Positions 49,601 through 59,707 of a stretch of DNA of 64,000 nucleotides are shown one piece after another. Both the position numbers and the translations under genes were made by a program. The stretch covers positions 6,448,001 to 6,512,000 of the forward strand of contig OX337228.1 in assembly GCA_946965045.2 (NCBI GenBank), written 5' to 3'. Position 1 is the stretch's first letter; each line of letters begins with the position of its first letter. The stretch comes from Epithemia pelagica (Eukaryota > Bacillariophyta > Bacillariophyceae > Surirellales > Surirellaceae). Below the pieces are notes generated by a model. It was not told the DNA's origin. It saw only the letters and a program-made list of their open reading frames with translations, and ran no database searches.

Positions 49601-50915
49601 CGTCGTCGTCACCATTGGGAGCGTTGTCGTCCTCCTCTGGATCGCTGCCATAGGAGTAATTGGGATCGTAACTCATATAGGCCAAGGCGGCTTGAATGAT
49701 ATTGGTCAAGTGCGGTTCAACTTGTTTGGGACACCTCAAGACAAAACTTTCCAAGCCCATGAAACAGGATTCTCGCAATTCATTCAAGGCCAAGAGTGCC
49801 GCATCGTCGTCTGCTGGAAGATCCATCATGGGTTCATCGCCGTCCTCATCCTTGTTGGTTTGCATGGGTTCCGCCTCGTCGTCGTCCTCGTCGTCATCAT
49901 CGCCGGTAATGGCTTGGGTGGGATTGGTAAAGCGCAAAAAAATGGGAATGATGCGATCCATTTGTTCTTGTCCCAATCGATGACCAACGGCCCCGGCCAC
50001 GGCACACATGGTTCGAATCAAGGCTCGTGTTTCTTCGACGGTTCGAATGGAATTGGTGGTGGTGGTGGCCGATCGATCAATGTGGGTCAAGAGCGATTCC
50101 ACCATGCGCATCAACAAGGCATCGCTCAAGACACTGGAAAGACAGGCCAAGGTATTGCCACTGCGTTTGCGCACCACGGGTAACGTCGTTGTGGTCGTCG
50201 TTATGGTGGCAGTATTGGTGGTGGTGGATCCACCCAAGAGGGTCAAGCACATTTGCAAAATTGCCTCGTGTTGTCGAGTGACCGCGACCGCCGTGCCGCC
50301 AAACCGTCCCAACAAATCGGTCAAGACATCCAAACAACACAAGACAATGACTTCTTCTCCTTCGTCCGTGGCCAAAGTCGTTGTAGGAGTCGTACCAGTA
50401 GTATTCGTTGTAGTACTGGTCCGAATGCCATCCAACAAGCGACTGACCAATCGATGAGCGACGGCATTGCCGGAACTGTGCGGAATGGTTTTGACCAAGG
50501 TCCGCAATCCAATCGTATAGACATCGCGCAATTCCGATTTGCTCGCATCCAACACTTGATCCGTCAAGGAATCGGCAATTTCCAACACTTGTTCGGGATG
50601 GACCGTGGTAATCAAGACCCCCAATGTCTTGACCGCAATGGCTTGGACATCGTTCGACTTGTCATGCAACAAGCGCAAGACAGCAGTACAAATTTGCCGT
50701 TCGGTATTCGAATCCAAAAACGACGACGATGTCGTAGTAGTAGTCGTCGTGGCAGCAGCATCTCCGGCCGTGGTGGTCGAGCCGCCCGAATGACGCTTCA
50801 AGACTTCACACAAATCACTCGTGGCCATGTATCGTTCATCCTTGTCATAATGCTCCGTCTTTTTGAGCAAGGCCGTAATGCTCACTTGAGGATGACTGCC
50901 CGAGGAAGAAGACAT
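46647..50915 (-). CDS. CAND1: CAND1/TIP120 (cullin-associated NEDD8-dissociated protein), 1422 aa, intronless
   Basis: Exchange factor for cullin-RING ligase substrate adaptors. The ATG at 50915 (MSSSSGSHPQVSITALLKKT) is used; the frame starts 18 bases earlier at TTG. HEAT repeats run throughout: YMATSDLCEVLKRHSGG, DVQAIAVKTLGVLITTVHPE, LNELRESCFMGLESFVLRCP, WKVRRGAVRALKAVVEAKKH. The acidic insert between two HEAT repeats (about residues 430-475, EDEYEEDDDDEDEEEDDDDE) is the family hallmark. The C-terminal TIP120 domain is clear: QREVDLGPFKHKVDDAIPLR, KAALSIFSTSLETLPGSLDM and RFAEFMDRIQKDEKFMSKLQ. Slightly longer than the ~1230 residues of animal CAND1 because of Thr- and Gln-rich inserts. 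A 4.3-kb intronless gene is unusual next to its spliced neighbours. Confidence 0.95.
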   Translation of the reverse strand: MSSSSGSHPQVSITALLKKTEHYDKDERYMATSDLCEVLKRHSGGSTTTAGDAAATTTTTTTSSSFLDSNTERQICTAVLRLLHDKSNDVQAIAVKTLGVLITTVHPEQVLEIADSLTDQVLDASKSELRDVYTIGLRTLVKTIPHSSGNAVAHRLVSRLLDGIRTSTTTNTTGTTPTTTLATDEGEEVIVLCCLDVLTDLLGRFGGTAVAVTRQHEAILQMCLTLLGGSTTTNTATITTTTTTLPVVRKRSGNTLACLSSVLSDALLMRMVESLLTHIDRSATTTTNSIRTVEETRALIRTMCAVAGAVGHRLGQEQMDRIIPIFLRFTNPTQAITGDDDDEDDDEAEPMQTNKDEDGDEPMMDLPADDDAALLALNELRESCFMGLESFVLRCPKQVEPHLTNIIQAALAYMSYDPNYSYGSDPEEDDNAPNGDDDEDNDDADDDEEDEYEEDDDDEDEEEDDDDESWKVRRGAVRALKAVVEAKKHDPAILWLTSFAIRKQQAVVAAALVNRFKEREENCRVGVIDCFTRLLAVTIAAASDAASATVVSFASTNRDTPPESTTTTKSMIDLNKYRQKIVKECEKILSTKKGNERSKSSCLALLATLCKAPGGVGSQAELTSVFQHVEAFLASPQQQQQQHHHHREGTISKALRLDALSLVHVMLASDNHSRVHVRICLHQTLLPQLCQGVNEQWYKVIAQALQAIAFVPRFFVVGYSPEEQEQESVSQERSQVAEMIFKAVEPKLAAHDVDQEIKECALKASASLLSYLHPHMSDQHKTRLLQLLLERLKNETTRISAIKNVATIAAASGLNSMQDNAAIDLSPILADSIAAMSSFLKLQSRSLKQSTLEALDIIVTNHGSYPEFRDGQLFSKLVQDITHLIVDSDLHLSHLALECTDSILEVCPACGPAVKEHVLEPALKLSTSSLLQDMALDSLLAFFKQVTVTQAVPVEELLASLRQRLKGKMGKNTIYNLSKCIAIVTASSGSTKQVLDEIFELLESETAPDGSLGIRRVQLSLLITGDLGRITDLGESADRLKQIYMSTFESSTSEDLKHAAAYALGNAAVGSPTTLIPAIIDTLKEDNKKQQYLLLSALREFIKCSAKNGSETLSASLSDLIGPLEEHCADPEEGVRTMVAECFGSLSCLRPETMLPKLKELQTLHSEIVAPEGMIGEEDEASKKNSLVCWTVATSVKLAIAGKVDPLQLAPHMSAFVSLLNQTELTVRTAALLLVYSAAHHMPQVVVDLMQDSIVPALFEVSGLKLQREVDLGPFKHKVDDAIPLRKAALSIFSTSLETLPGSLDMASFMPVLARALGDAEDIQLHAHQIVISMCSRHPSYVVNAADAFIEPLEKTLKKKAGQKQGPELERYSDWIKSALRVAVAVSKVEGVMSSHRFAEFMDRIQKDEKFMSKLQALAAEQ

Positions 50916-51584
50916 GGTGGTGGTTCTACTCAATCGTTCCTAGCCAAAAGCAAGAAACTCAACTCGACACAAACAATACGGTTTGCTTTTGCTCTTGCTC
51001 CAATACGATTTATGATCGTGATGATCGTCCACAGAATGAATGATCTGCATCCAACAAAAAAAGTGTCCGGGTGTGTTTTTCGGACCGAATATCCGGGTTT
51101 CTTATGAGGAGCTATCCCCTCCACGCGATGGAAATGGATCGCCATCAAACGTAGTCTACCTCTAGAGGAGTACTTTTGGATGGAAATGGATGGAGGACCA
51201 TTCCTCTCTGTCCAAAACAACACGCACAAGAGGCATGGTTCACATCTCATCTCTCCACAGACTCGGAACCAAGGAACTTTTTGTGTGTGTGTGTGACAAC
51301 GAACCACAAGAGAACAAGGAGAGTACCCAACGGACTTCGTTTCTACTACAGGAGGAATTGAGGACAACACGCAAAAGCATTGACACAACACCAGGAGTAC
51401 TGGAGAGCACACGAAACCAAAAGACGTGTGTTGTGGAACAGTGTTTCATCCATTTCTTCTTGTTAACTAGGTATAATAGTATAATCATAAAAAGCTCCTG
51501 TTGGACGCAACGTGACTGCGAATATACCATGCTCCGTGTTTGTGTTCACACACACGCACACACACACAAGGCAGCAAACACCGC
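50916..51584. other. Intergenic region between two minus-strand genes
   Basis: CAND1 promoter side and the 3' flank of the cysteine protease gene. Contains a (CA)n tract (51547-51570) and a GGATGGAAATGGATGGAGG patch near 51178. No gene. Confidence 0.5.
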
Positions 51585-52888
51585 TTACAAGGTGGTGACG
51601 GGGAAACTGGCCATTTTCAAAATGGCACAGACGCCAAATTGATTCTTGCCACCGCGTCCAATCTTGACATAGCCCTGGTCGCCCCATTCGGGTCCCCAGG
51701 AATTCTTGACCAAAAAGTAGGGTGCCTGCGTGTCCAAATCGGTCCCATAGCCAATGGCCAAGACACCATGGTCGACGGCGGCCCGCGATCCGCAACTGTC
51801 GTCGGTAATGACCCCCTCCTTGTAAAATTGAAAGACAAATTGATTGGCTTGAATGGCAATGCTAATGGGCTGCATGGCAATGGCCGACAACAAGGCCTTT
51901 TCGTCACCCGGCGGCACGTCAATAAAGGTCTTGACCAACGAACCCGGCACGTCCGTGCAATTGCTGTACGGATACATAGAGAAACGAGAGAGAGAGATTA
52001 CAATTACAGTGAGACACAGTTCGAGATAATTCGTTCGGATAGATATACATCCTTGTCCTACTCACGTCAAACACTGTTTGCCTCGTCGGGCCTTGTAGGG
52101 ATAGTCGGCTTCAGAACAGAGTCCGCCCGACTTTTCATCAAACTTGAAGGCATTGTCCATGAGACCGCCATTGCAACCCAAATCTTGATGATCGCAATCC
52201 AACAAATTTTGTTCACTGAGAGCGACCAATTCTCCCGTTTGAATAAACTTGGCCCCCTCCAAGGCGCCCGTCGTCGAAAAGGCCCAACAGGAACCGCAGG
52301 CGCCTTGATTCTTGACATCCGTCACGGCCCCCATTTGCGCCCAATGAATATAGTCGGGCAAGGACAGGGGTGTCAGGGATTCCCACAAGTCCCGAGACGT
52401 TGTTTGCGTCGTGGTTGTCGTGGGCGCATCTTGGGCATGGGGGCCCAATTTGAAATGCTGGTGAAATTCGTCCAAGGTCAGGTCCGAATAGGGATTGTGA
52501 CCCAACCGAACCGTCGTTCCCGGTTGCGCATTGTGCGCTTCAATCTTGGCTGTGTGTGTGTTTCAAACAACAACAAACAATCCAGAGAGTGTGTGTGAGA
52601 GACCATTCGTTCGCTCGGTCGTTGACACGAGCCTCAATTCAATCCTACGGTTTCAGTAGTCGTACCATGATTGTCCATCCACGTGGCCAAGCGTTGTTGA
52701 AATTCGGCATGGGTATCGTAGACTTTGGCATGGGTTTGCACCCACGCTTGAAAGTGTGCCATGAGTTGAATGCCATGCAACTCTTGTTCGACGGACGTGA
52801 CAACCGTATGCGTGGGTTCTGTGGCGGAAGCAGCAGAAGCGCCGCCCCAGAAAAGGACACTGGCGAGGGCCAAGGAGGAAACCTGCAT
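51585..52888 (-). CDS. Papain-family cysteine protease, cathepsin L-like, three exons
   Basis: Exons 52666..52888, 52066..52549, 51585..51963; introns 116 and 102 bp (GTACGA...CACAG; GTGAGT...TACAG); 361 residues. Signal peptide MQVSSLALASVLFWGGASAA, then an I29 inhibitor prodomain (HFQAWVQTHAKVYDTHAEFQ, GHNPYSDLTLDEFHQHF). The mature enzyme begins near LPDYIHWAQMGAVTDVKNQG. Catalytic Cys in GACGSCWAFSTTGALEG, His in AAVDHGVLAIGYG, Asn in VKNSWGPEWGDQGYVKIGRG; the oxyanion Gln is in KNQG. The CNGGLMDNAF loop is cathepsin-L-like. No C-terminal granulin domain. A vacuolar/lysosomal role is inferred from the family. Confidence 0.95.
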
Positions 52889-53071
52889 GCTGATGATGAT
52901 GTTAGTACTGCGAATACGGAGAATGGTCTGGTGGAATTTCTTGTCGTTGTTGCGAGAGTCCTATTCTCCAACAATGCACAAGGAACCGAACAAAATCTGT
53001 GTTCTTCGTTTATCGTCGTCGTCGCAGGTTCCTCGACAAATTCTGATGGGGGCAATCGTGTCGTGTGGAGC

Positions 53072-53652
53072 AAGGATGCTACTGTGACGACGTCACATTT
53101 GACGCACGTCACGTGACGTGACGTAAAATTGACGACGTCACGTCAGGCCATAAGGCTGTGACGAATGACGGGAATGAAAAAAAGTGACGGGAAACAAAAA
53201 AATCTTTTGTGGATCTTTTGTAGTCAAACAGATACGTCGAGAAACGCACAAAAATGGCATCCAAAGTGATCCAAGGAATGAACAACAATCAACCATTGAT
53301 GATCAAGCATGGTCATAACTATTATGTGTGCATGATCGATGTTGACTTACCGTGGTTGGATGTCAGAACCACTACTGAGACGGGACAAGGACAAACTTTG
53401 GGGATTCATCCTTGGCAAAGGAGACGAAGTGGAGCTTCCGTCCACTTCAGGCACCATTTACAGACATCAGAGACCATTAATCATGATACATACAGTCAAA
53501 ACATCCTATTTCTATCATACATCCCTATTGTCTTATCAATATCCCAAAATTGACGAAAGTGACGGGAAAAACCTGACGGGAACATATTCCCGTCACTATT
53601 TGACGGCGTCACGTCACGGTTGTGGCCCGTGACGTGACGTAGTAGCAACCTT
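53072..53652. mobile_element. Non-autonomous Mutator-like (MULE/MITE) element, 581 bp
   Basis: Flanked by a perfect 9-bp direct repeat GTGTGGAGC (53063-53071 and 53653-53661), the target-site length of Mutator-superfamily elements. Ends are inverted: AAGGATGCTACTGTGACG on the left, AAGGTTGCTACTACGTCACG reading in from the right. Sub-terminal zones on both sides are dense in TGACGTCA/TGACGGG words, which can fold on each other. The 300-bp middle has a plus-strand frame from 53254 but no transposase domain, so it must depend on an element elsewhere. Confidence 0.85.
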
Positions 53653-53842
53653 GTGTGGAGCGAGATCTCTTTTGTTCTACGATGCCATTTCTATTAGGGA
53701 TAAGGATCCATGGTGTATCTTTCGGAGGTTGAGTCGCACAAAATGTGTGTGCCGCTCCCTTCGTCATTGGGATTCTGTCATTTTTCATTTTTCTCAATCT
53801 TTCTCAATCTCCAAAAACAACCAACCAACGCAACCACAACCA

Positions 53843-56800
53843 ATGGCTCCTCCTCCTCCTAACAACAACAACAACATCAACAACAACAACGCTGGCGTGG
53901 TGAATGCCCTCCAAGCGTGGGCCATTTTGAAACGGCATGCCCACGAAGAAATTGGTCCCTTGCGGTTGCAAGAATTGTGTCGTGATGCGGACCGTGTCTC
54001 CTCCTTGGTGGCGGTGCACAATTCCCAGTATCCTTCCAACGACACTCACCAAAACAACAACAATAACAATCGCATGCTGGTGGTGGATTTGTCGCGACAA
54101 CGCATGACGAGTCAAACCTGGAATCATTTGTTGCAATTGGCGACGGCACGACGAGTGTCGCACTTTGTGCAACACTTGTCGTGGGGTAGTGGGGATCCAC
54201 AACGACAACGACAACGTCCACGACAACGTCCACGACAACCACCCAACGACGACAAGAAACATCAACACCACCACCCCAAAGGAGGAACCACCAATACCAA
54301 TAGTACCACACCACGAAGTCCTCCCCAACACGAACGGTATCATCGCATGACCCAAACGACAACGACCACGACGGACCAACCGAAAACGACACGATTTCAA
54401 GGCGAATCCACCACCACGACGACAACGGATCCAATCCGATCCACAACAACAACGTCGTCGTCCTCTTCGATGCACATGGCCTTGCGAGTTCCCGACCAGC
54501 AAGGATATGAAATGCTCGCCGAGGTATGTACGTACGTACTCGTATAATAAAAGAACTGCTGATGTTTTTGCTTGTTGGTTGCTTTGCTTTTGCTTTTGTT
54601 TGTGGCTCATGAGTCGGTTCCGGTATACGGATATTACTTGAATCTCTCTCTCTTCTCTCTCTTCTCTCTCTTCTCTCTCGTTCTCTCTCTTTTGTTATTA
54701 TTTGTGTGTCATTGTTCGGACTGTTTGCCTGGTTCCATTTCGACAACCTACCTACCAACCAACTACCTTCTATATATATATTATACTATATAGGATGGTT
54801 CCAATGTGTTGGAGGATATTCATTACGAATGGAATCGGTTGGAACGATTGGTCAATTTGATTCGACAAGGCTCCTTTCGCGGCATGCAGGGACATTTCAT
54901 TCACACGTGTTTGGTCGTGGGATCGGGAACGGCCGTCCAGGCCTTGCAATTTATCTACCAAGCACTCTTGCAAGATGAACAAGCCGTACGGGCCAGTCAA
55001 GCCGGCCTCGTCGACGGCGAACCGACCCATCATCCTTCGGGTGGTGGTACCACCACAACGTCGGCGGCCATGCCCAGTACTACTAGTACCCCATTGGCGT
55101 CCTCCTCGACCAATCCTACAACGACGGCGGCTGCCGCCAATCGGCTCTTGTCTCGACCTCGCAACATGCTCATGACCGCCGCCGCCGCTGCCACGGGCGG
55201 AGGTGGAGGAAATCCGACATTGTCCTCGTCGTCCTTTTCCTGGCGGCCCCATCGATCCGCACCACCACCACAAGACCAACGTTGCCGTCGTCTCGTCTTC
55301 TTGTCGTCGTCCCCCTTGGATGCCGTCGCGGCCGCCCAAACTCTGGAATCCCTCCATGCCGGCAGTACCTTGGTCGTGTCCATTGCCTTGGGTGGCAGCA
55401 AGACGGAAGAATCCAGTCTCTTGACCTTGCTGGTCAAACAATGGCTCTTGCAAGAATTGGGCGGCAACGACAAGGACACCACCTCGGCCGCATCGTCCTC
55501 TTCTTCTCCTTCTTCTTCCACACAAGCACAATCCGCACCACCACTGAGCCATGCACAACGCATCTTGTCCAAACATTTAATGCTCGTGACAGCCAATGAC
55601 ACATTGACCAGTCCCAAACCGGAATCGGTCCATTTGATTCCTCCTCCCGGTCGAGCCGAAGCCTTTACCACCTGTACGGCGGCCACACTCTTGCCCTTGG
55701 GCCTGGTCTTTGGATGGTCCACTTGTCGCGACCTGTTGGCGGGAGCGCACAATGTCGATTGTCATTTGATCGAGACACGGAATCCCCGACACAATCTCCC
55801 CATTCTCCTCGCCTTGACCGATGTGTGGAATGCCATCTTGTTGGGAACTGCAGGAGGCGGACGGGTCGTGACACCCTTTTCCCAAGCCCTTGCCGGCTAT
55901 CCCGCCTATTGTGCCGCGCTCGAAGCCCAAGTCTGTGGGACCACCACCACCACGACGACGACCACAGCAACGACGACCACCAACCACCCTGGCACACCGT
56001 CTCATTTGCTAGACACGAGTGTGGGTACCAGCCCATTCTACGGCGGCATGGATCCCACAACCACACGAAGTAGTAGTCTCCCTAGTAGTGGATCATTTCA
56101 GCAGGGAGGAGGAGGTGGGTGTTGGTCCATGGTTGTGGATGGAGGCATTGCGGCATCCTGTCATGATCGAGCCTTGTACCAATCCCCACAAATCATGAAT
56201 TCTGAATTGGTCATGGTGTTGGATCCCCAATTGGAATTCAATGCCTTCAGACGCCTCCAGTCCAACCACAAGAACAAGAAACACAATAGCAACAACAACA
56301 ACACTAACGACGACGACGACCTGCACCAATCGCCCTTGGCACAAACCATTCAAGCCACGTAAGTATACTTGAAACAAGCCGATGGGATTGGTAACACACG
56401 CGCGAGCCATGACACTGACGAATTCAGGGATTCTCTCTCTCTTTTCTTGGACACACTGTCATGTTGCTTTCCTTCTTATTTCCACCATCGCAGACAAGAT
56501 GCTCTCATTTGTTCCATGTTTGCCCATGCCGATGAATTGGCCTTTGGTAGCCTTGCTCCGACGGATTCCGGCTGGGCTTCCACGGCCACTAATGGAGATG
56601 CCATGGAGACGAATCCGGAGGATGCAGCCCGCATGTCGTCGTCGTCGTCACGAGGGAATCGTCCAAGTTCCTTGCTTTTGTGCAGCAAACTCGATGCCTT
56701 TTCGTGTGGACAACTCATTGCCTTGGCCGAACATCGTGTGGCCATCAAGGCACATATCTGGGGACAGTTGGTCTGGCAGCGGGAACTGGGATCCTCTCTT

Positions 56801-57013
56801 CGTACGGCACGGACTCTACAACTTCAAGAGGGGTTGACCACCATGGTCCATGCCATGGCATCCTCCTCTCCGGAAAATGAGGAGGACGAAGACGACGACG
56901 ACGATGATAATAACTTACCAGGAGTTGTCTTGTCCACCAAAACCATTCTGAGACACTATGGGAGACTCATCAAAGATACTCGGGGGACAACACGATCGCC
57001 ACAAGAGTCCTAG
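53843..57013 (+). CDS. Divergent glucose-6-phosphate-isomerase-like protein, three exons (921 aa)
   Basis: Exons 53843..54523, 54794..56358, 56494..57013; introns 270 bp (GTATGT...TATAG) and 135 bp (GTAAGT...CGCAG), phases agree. The order of blocks follows phosphoglucose isomerase: ALRVPDQQGYEMLAEDGSNV, WNRLERLVNLIRQGSFRGMQ, TCLVVGSGTAVQALQFIYQA (where enzymes have IGIGGS), VSIALGGSKTEESSLLTLLV (SKTFTTxET block), TPFSQALAGYPAYCAALEAQ and SLLLCSKLDAFSCGQLIALA then EHRVAIKAHIW. The family's QWGVELGK end reads WQRELGSS, and several active-site positions look changed, so activity is doubtful. Long Thr/Asn/Gln/His-rich inserts (residues 100-220, 270-330, 480-560) make it far longer than the usual ~550. 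Start chosen at the first ATG of the protein-like part. Confidence 0.75.
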
Positions 57014-57528
57014 GTGGAATGTTTGACAAGACACACCAAAACCATGCCGTTCCAAAGCCAAATCGTTTCTCTGTGTATCGGCCGTGCGCTACGATTCAAA
57101 TTGCTATAAATTCGTGGTGCTGTCGTCAAGGACGAATGGGGAGACGGCAAGAAGTGTCTCGCATCCAGGTCTCCACGAGGCCGTTCCCGGTCGTCTAGAC
57201 CTAGTAGGACCGATTGGACAAACTCTGTGCAAGGACACATGTGCTCCGCCCGATCCAATCACGCTACACATGCCGGTCTCTAGAGGCAAAGTCCAATGGT
57301 GGAGCGGGGCAACATATTGTTGACGCAACTTCACTGTTGCATCTTCGATAGGAGCATTGGATCGACTTGCTCAATGATAGCTAAGGTTATAATAGCCTAT
57401 GGTAAACATTGTGCTTTCACAACTCCGCGATCTAAGAGCGACCTACGACCGATCTTCCACTTCCACGTGGCATGCTTTCCACAATCCGGTTTTTTCCTCT
57501 GCCGAATCTCCTCCACCTCCACATCACC
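57014..57528. other. Intergenic region
   Basis: Lies between the isomerase-like gene and the LYR gene, both plus strand. Short frames have no support. Nothing else recognised. Confidence 0.5.
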
Positions 57529-57905
57529 ATGGCGGCAACGACGGCAACGCGGGCCAAAGCCCTATCTTTGTACCGACAGCTCCTTCGGGCGGGAGGCAAA
57601 ATGCCTACTCCCAATCGAAGAAAGTTCGTGATTAGTAGGACCAGTACGTGAACGTCAAACACTTCTTTGTTTTGCCGCCATTTGTCTTGAGAGGCTCAAT
57701 GTTTGACTACTGGTGTGTCTGTTTGTTGGTTTTGATGCTTTCCTTTTATGCAGGAATGGAATTCAAGGCAAACAAGGGCTTGACCGATCCTAAGGAAATT
57801 GAGTTTCATATCAAGCTTGCCGATACAAATTTGGATTCTGTATTACTTCAAGCGGAACATTTGACTACGCTAATGAACGATCCGAACTATCAAGTCGACA
57901 TTTAG
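57529..57905 (+). CDS. LYR-motif (Complex1_LYR) protein, two exons (88 aa)
   Basis: Exon 1 57529..57643 encodes MAATTATRAKALSLYRQLLR and GGKMPTPNRRKFVISRT; intron 57644..57753 (GTACGT...ATGCAG, 110 bp); exon 2 57754..57905 encodes RMEFKANKGLTDPKEIEFHI and ends MNDPNYQVDI. The L-Y-R tripeptide in ALSLYRQLLR, the downstream Arg/Lys pair and the length define the LYRM family of mitochondrial matrix adaptors, which bind acyl-ACP and serve Fe-S cluster or respiratory-complex assembly. It is nearer ISD11/LYRM4 in overall pattern than to the others, but I would not fix the subgroup by eye. The stop lies 23 bp from the stop of the convergent UAP gene. Confidence 0.85.
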
Positions 57906-57928
57906 GAAGTAAAAGCCGAAGCATCATT

Positions 57929-59371
57929 TCATGAGGAATTCTGTAAATGAAAGGGCACCTGTATGGTCTGGCCACGAAAACGATCTAAATCTTCTCCGGC
58001 ATACGACAAGAGGGGAGAAATCTCACATGGATCGTCCTTGTTTCCATTGCTCTCCTGAAGCTGGGTGCCAACGGATTGTAGCCATTGTTTAGACAAACCT
58101 GTGATCATGGAACGAGCAGTATCTGGACTATCCGAAGGAGAACCAGGGGCGTTCTTTACTGGAGCAAACTCTTCAGATCGTTCCACTTCCCAAACGACAA
58201 ACCGTTCCGACAAGGGAAATACATCAAAAATAAACGTTTCCAATTTGATACCATTGTTCGAGTCTGGTTTCACCGTTGCCTTTTCTTCATCGTTGTAGTA
58301 GGGAATTTTCTTTTGGGCCACATGAAACAAATGATTCATTTGTGGAAGTACCTTGTCTCGCAAGAAGTCGAGAGTGTAGAAATGATTGCAGATATTGCCC
58401 GCACCAAACTCCAGTCGTCCTGTGGCGGCATTCGTACGTTCTGCCATTTCATGCGAAATCTCGGAATACTCCACAACACAGGGACGACCATTGCGCAACG
58501 CTACAACACCAACCTTTTCGTGTGCATGAGACTTGAGCGTGGATTTGTTTCCACAGTCAGCGCCCTTGTCCACACAAAAGCCGACAAAGGCAGGATCTGC
58601 TGGTTTCGCCAATGCGTTATCAATCGAAAAGACATGCAAGTACTTCACGCCTCGTTTCTCCATTTTTTCGAGGGCTCCTGATTTCTTTAAGGAAGGGTAT
58701 ATGCCTCCGTTCCCATCAGGAGACATGGCAACTTTGCTTGGAGTTTCCATTATAACTTTCCCTTCTGGCGTAAAGCAAGGAAGCATCCCTTGCTCAAAGA
58801 GTACGACATTGTCTTCTCCTAATCCAAAAAACTTGTGTTCCGAGAAGAATGCCTTGGTTGCTTCGTGATTCATGGGGGATGTCATGACGTAAAACGGCAA
58901 GGAGGAACTTTTTCCGTCTGCAACGGTTGCCAGTTGTTTGAGTTTCACCAATCTTTCCGCAATCATTTGAAAGAGAGAACTGTGACTGGGCAGTCCGATA
59001 TCGTACATGCCCTTGGGTCCGTCAAAGCCCAAACGAGTGCCTTGTCCACCGGCCAAAACCAACGCTGCTACCTCCCCACGACCAATCGCTGCCAAACCAA
59101 TTTCAGAACATTTCTGGGCCAACGCTTGATCGTCATTCGACCCAACGCCTTCGCCCCCAAACGGTTCAATGGTATTCTGCTGGTCGCTGCTGCCGCTCGT
59201 CGTAGTGGCACGTTGAAACAGGTCGGACAAATCTTCCACCTGTATTGAAGCCAATTGATCTAATAAAGACTCACGGTCCGATGCATCGAGTGTGTCATAG
59301 TATGTGAACACATGGCTTTGGTTTGCGTCTCTGTATCGATCACGAAGACGAGATTCGTCAGTCGTCGACAT
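57929..59371 (-). CDS. UDP-N-acetylhexosamine pyrophosphorylase (UAP1-type)
   Basis: Makes UDP-GlcNAc from GlcNAc-1-P and UTP, the precursor for chitin, N-glycans and GPI anchors. Single exon, 480 residues. The nucleotide-binding signature is complete: VLAGGQGTRLGFDGPKGMYD, with the catalytic-loop Arg and Lys. Further family blocks: SLFQMIAERLVKLKQL, PFYVMTSPMNHEATKAFF, PCFTPEGKVIMETPSKVAMS, PDGNGGIYPSLKKSG, KYLHVFSIDNALAKPADPAF, NICNHFYTLDFLRD and GIKLETFIFDVFPLSERFVV. These are UAP rather than UGP/USP features. Cytosolic, since no targeting signal is seen. Start ATG at 59371. Confidence 0.95.
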   Translation of the reverse strand: MSTTDESRLRDRYRDANQSHVFTYYDTLDASDRESLLDQLASIQVEDLSDLFQRATTTSGSSDQQNTIEPFGGEGVGSNDDQALAQKCSEIGLAAIGRGEVAALVLAGGQGTRLGFDGPKGMYDIGLPSHSSLFQMIAERLVKLKQLATVADGKSSSLPFYVMTSPMNHEATKAFFSEHKFFGLGEDNVVLFEQGMLPCFTPEGKVIMETPSKVAMSPDGNGGIYPSLKKSGALEKMEKRGVKYLHVFSIDNALAKPADPAFVGFCVDKGADCGNKSTLKSHAHEKVGVVALRNGRPCVVEYSEISHEMAERTNAATGRLEFGAGNICNHFYTLDFLRDKVLPQMNHLFHVAQKKIPYYNDEEKATVKPDSNNGIKLETFIFDVFPLSERFVVWEVERSEEFAPVKNAPGSPSDSPDTARSMITGLSKQWLQSVGTQLQESNGNKDDPCEISPLLSYAGEDLDRFRGQTIQVPFHLQNSS

Positions 59372-59707
59372 GGTGGTTCTGTTGTTGGATCTTTCGCAGT
59401 TTGCGTCCCCAGATTGGATCTTTCTTAGGCAAGGCCTGCTTAGTCGTGGTCGCGATTACAGTGGAATTTCAATTAATTGTGGGCGGGTCACGCTCAGACC
59501 GCCACAATTCATGTGGTCGCGACATACAACAAATCCAGAGATCTAAGAGCTTGAGAGGGAATGACATATGTGGATTAATTTAGAACCTTTAGGGAGAAAT
59601 ACTGCGAAATTCTCCCTTGCAATACCCGATATGATATTTTATACTATGAAAATATGAACACAATCTTCCTCATCCATGGTGAGAGTGTTTTCATGCGGTT
59701 CGTCAAG
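59372..59707. other. Intergenic region
   Basis: UAP promoter side and the 3' flank of the LRR gene. An inverted word pair (AGAATTTCGCAGTATTTCTCC / GGAGAAATACTGCGAAATTCT core, GGGAGAAATACTGCGAAATTCTCCC) forms an imperfect palindrome near 59591-59615. No gene. Confidence 0.5.

Noticed and set aside
48978-50183. 401-codon plus-strand frame opposite CAND1
   Set aside because: It is the antisense shadow of a strongly conserved gene; acidic codons read backwards give the Val/Leu-rich runs seen here.
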